From an uncultured Clostridia bacterium (GTDB lineage: Bacteria > Bacillota > Clostridia > Christensenellales > CAG-917), in contig CANQCC010000025.1 of assembly GCA_947589635.1 (NCBI GenBank), positions 1 to 13,979 of the forward strand: a stretch of DNA of 13,979 nt, given 5' to 3'. This document shows positions 13,934 to 13,979 of this stretch, piece by piece. The position numbers were made by a program, and so were the translations under genes. Under the pieces are notes generated by a model. That model did not search any database. It was not told the DNA's origin and saw only the letters and a program-made list of their open reading frames with translations. Position 1 is the first letter of the stretch. Every line of letters starts with the position of its first letter.

Positions 13934-13979
13934 TTTCCTGAGCGTCGAGCGTACTTAAGCGTACGTGACGTAAAGGAAA
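13934..13979. repeat. Array hairpin, unit 3 (cut by window end)
   Basis: Outer stem TTTCCT (13934-13939) with AGGAAA (13974-13979); middle stem CGTC (13943-13946) with GACG (13967-13970); apical stem CGTAC (13950-13954) with GTACG (13961-13965), loop TTAAGC. The outer stem may extend beyond the window. Just upstream is a small GCGC-GAAA-GCGC hairpin not found in the other units. Confidence 0.7.

Larger units (their letters stand above)
13661..13979. repeat. Tandem array of structured units (at least three, runs off the window)
   Basis: Three units, with apical cores 112 and 122 bases apart, share a layout: a box beginning TAAAA-CCG, a variable stretch, and a hairpin whose apex is constant (GAGCGTAC, a 5-6 base loop, GTACGTGAC) and whose lower stem differs in sequence between copies while staying paired. 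The boxes of units 2 and 3 lie in a 30-base near-identical segment (13765-13794 and 13886-13915, two differences, starting GATAAC); unit 1 has a degraded box at 13661-13683. No coding frame follows the structure. The strand of action is unknown, and the last unit is cut by the window end. Confidence 0.8.

Noticed and set aside
13661..13979. Array as integron attC sites or a type III toxin-antitoxin RNA repeat
   Set aside because: attC sites keep their ends and vary in the middle, the opposite of what is seen, and no cassettes lie between. ToxI-type repeats are much shorter and would precede a toxin gene, which is not seen.

Overview
The window looks like a chromosomal segment of a Gram-positive gut-type Clostridia, with lineages such as Christensenellales plausible. 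This rests on Shine-Dalgarno sites of the AGGAG type, sigma-A promoters close to TTGACA-17-TATAAT, lipobox-bearing lipoproteins carrying InlB B-type (Listeria-Bacteroides, Flg_new) repeats, and bidirectional hairpin terminators. The taxonomic call is inference; no rRNA or tRNA gene is present to anchor it.

Layout. At the left edge (1-74, minus) lies the first 24 codons of a gene that resembles the start of a DUF1016/YhcG-type nuclease. Bases 75-798 hold no convincing gene but are rich in hairpins: one minus-strand terminator-like stem, two strong bidirectional terminators, and a weak candidate for a short noncoding transcript. Next comes a six-helix membrane protein of unknown function (799-1635, minus), divergent from mnmA (1963-3036, plus), the tRNA 2-thiouridylase. 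The mnmA promoter is a perfect consensus placed so that transcription should start at or next to the ATG, which predicts a leaderless mRNA.

The rest is dominated by a two-gene minus-strand unit. A 2734-residue lipoprotein (4721-12925) has six InlB B-type repeats followed by about 2250 residues of unrecognised beta-rich tandem modules. Downstream, after a 95-base gap holding a hairpin, lies a 470-residue lipoprotein (3213-4625) built on the same plan: lipobox, InlB-like repeats, and a shared 'ITASG' module. Both should be exported and tethered to the outer face of the membrane by an N-terminal diacylglyceryl cysteine. A strong promoter at 13242-13270 gives the giant gene a leader of about 310 bases that contains two duplicated elements.

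The right end (about 13280-13979) is noncoding. It carries an AT-rich stretch, a GC-rich hairpin island, and then a tandem array of at least three structured units. Each unit has an invariant apical stem-loop (CGTAC/GTACG with conserved flanks) on an outer stem whose sequence differs between copies while pairing is kept. The two later units are preceded by a 30-base near-identical box and the first by a degenerate one. The array runs off the window and is the least explained signal here, followed by the giant modular lipoprotein.
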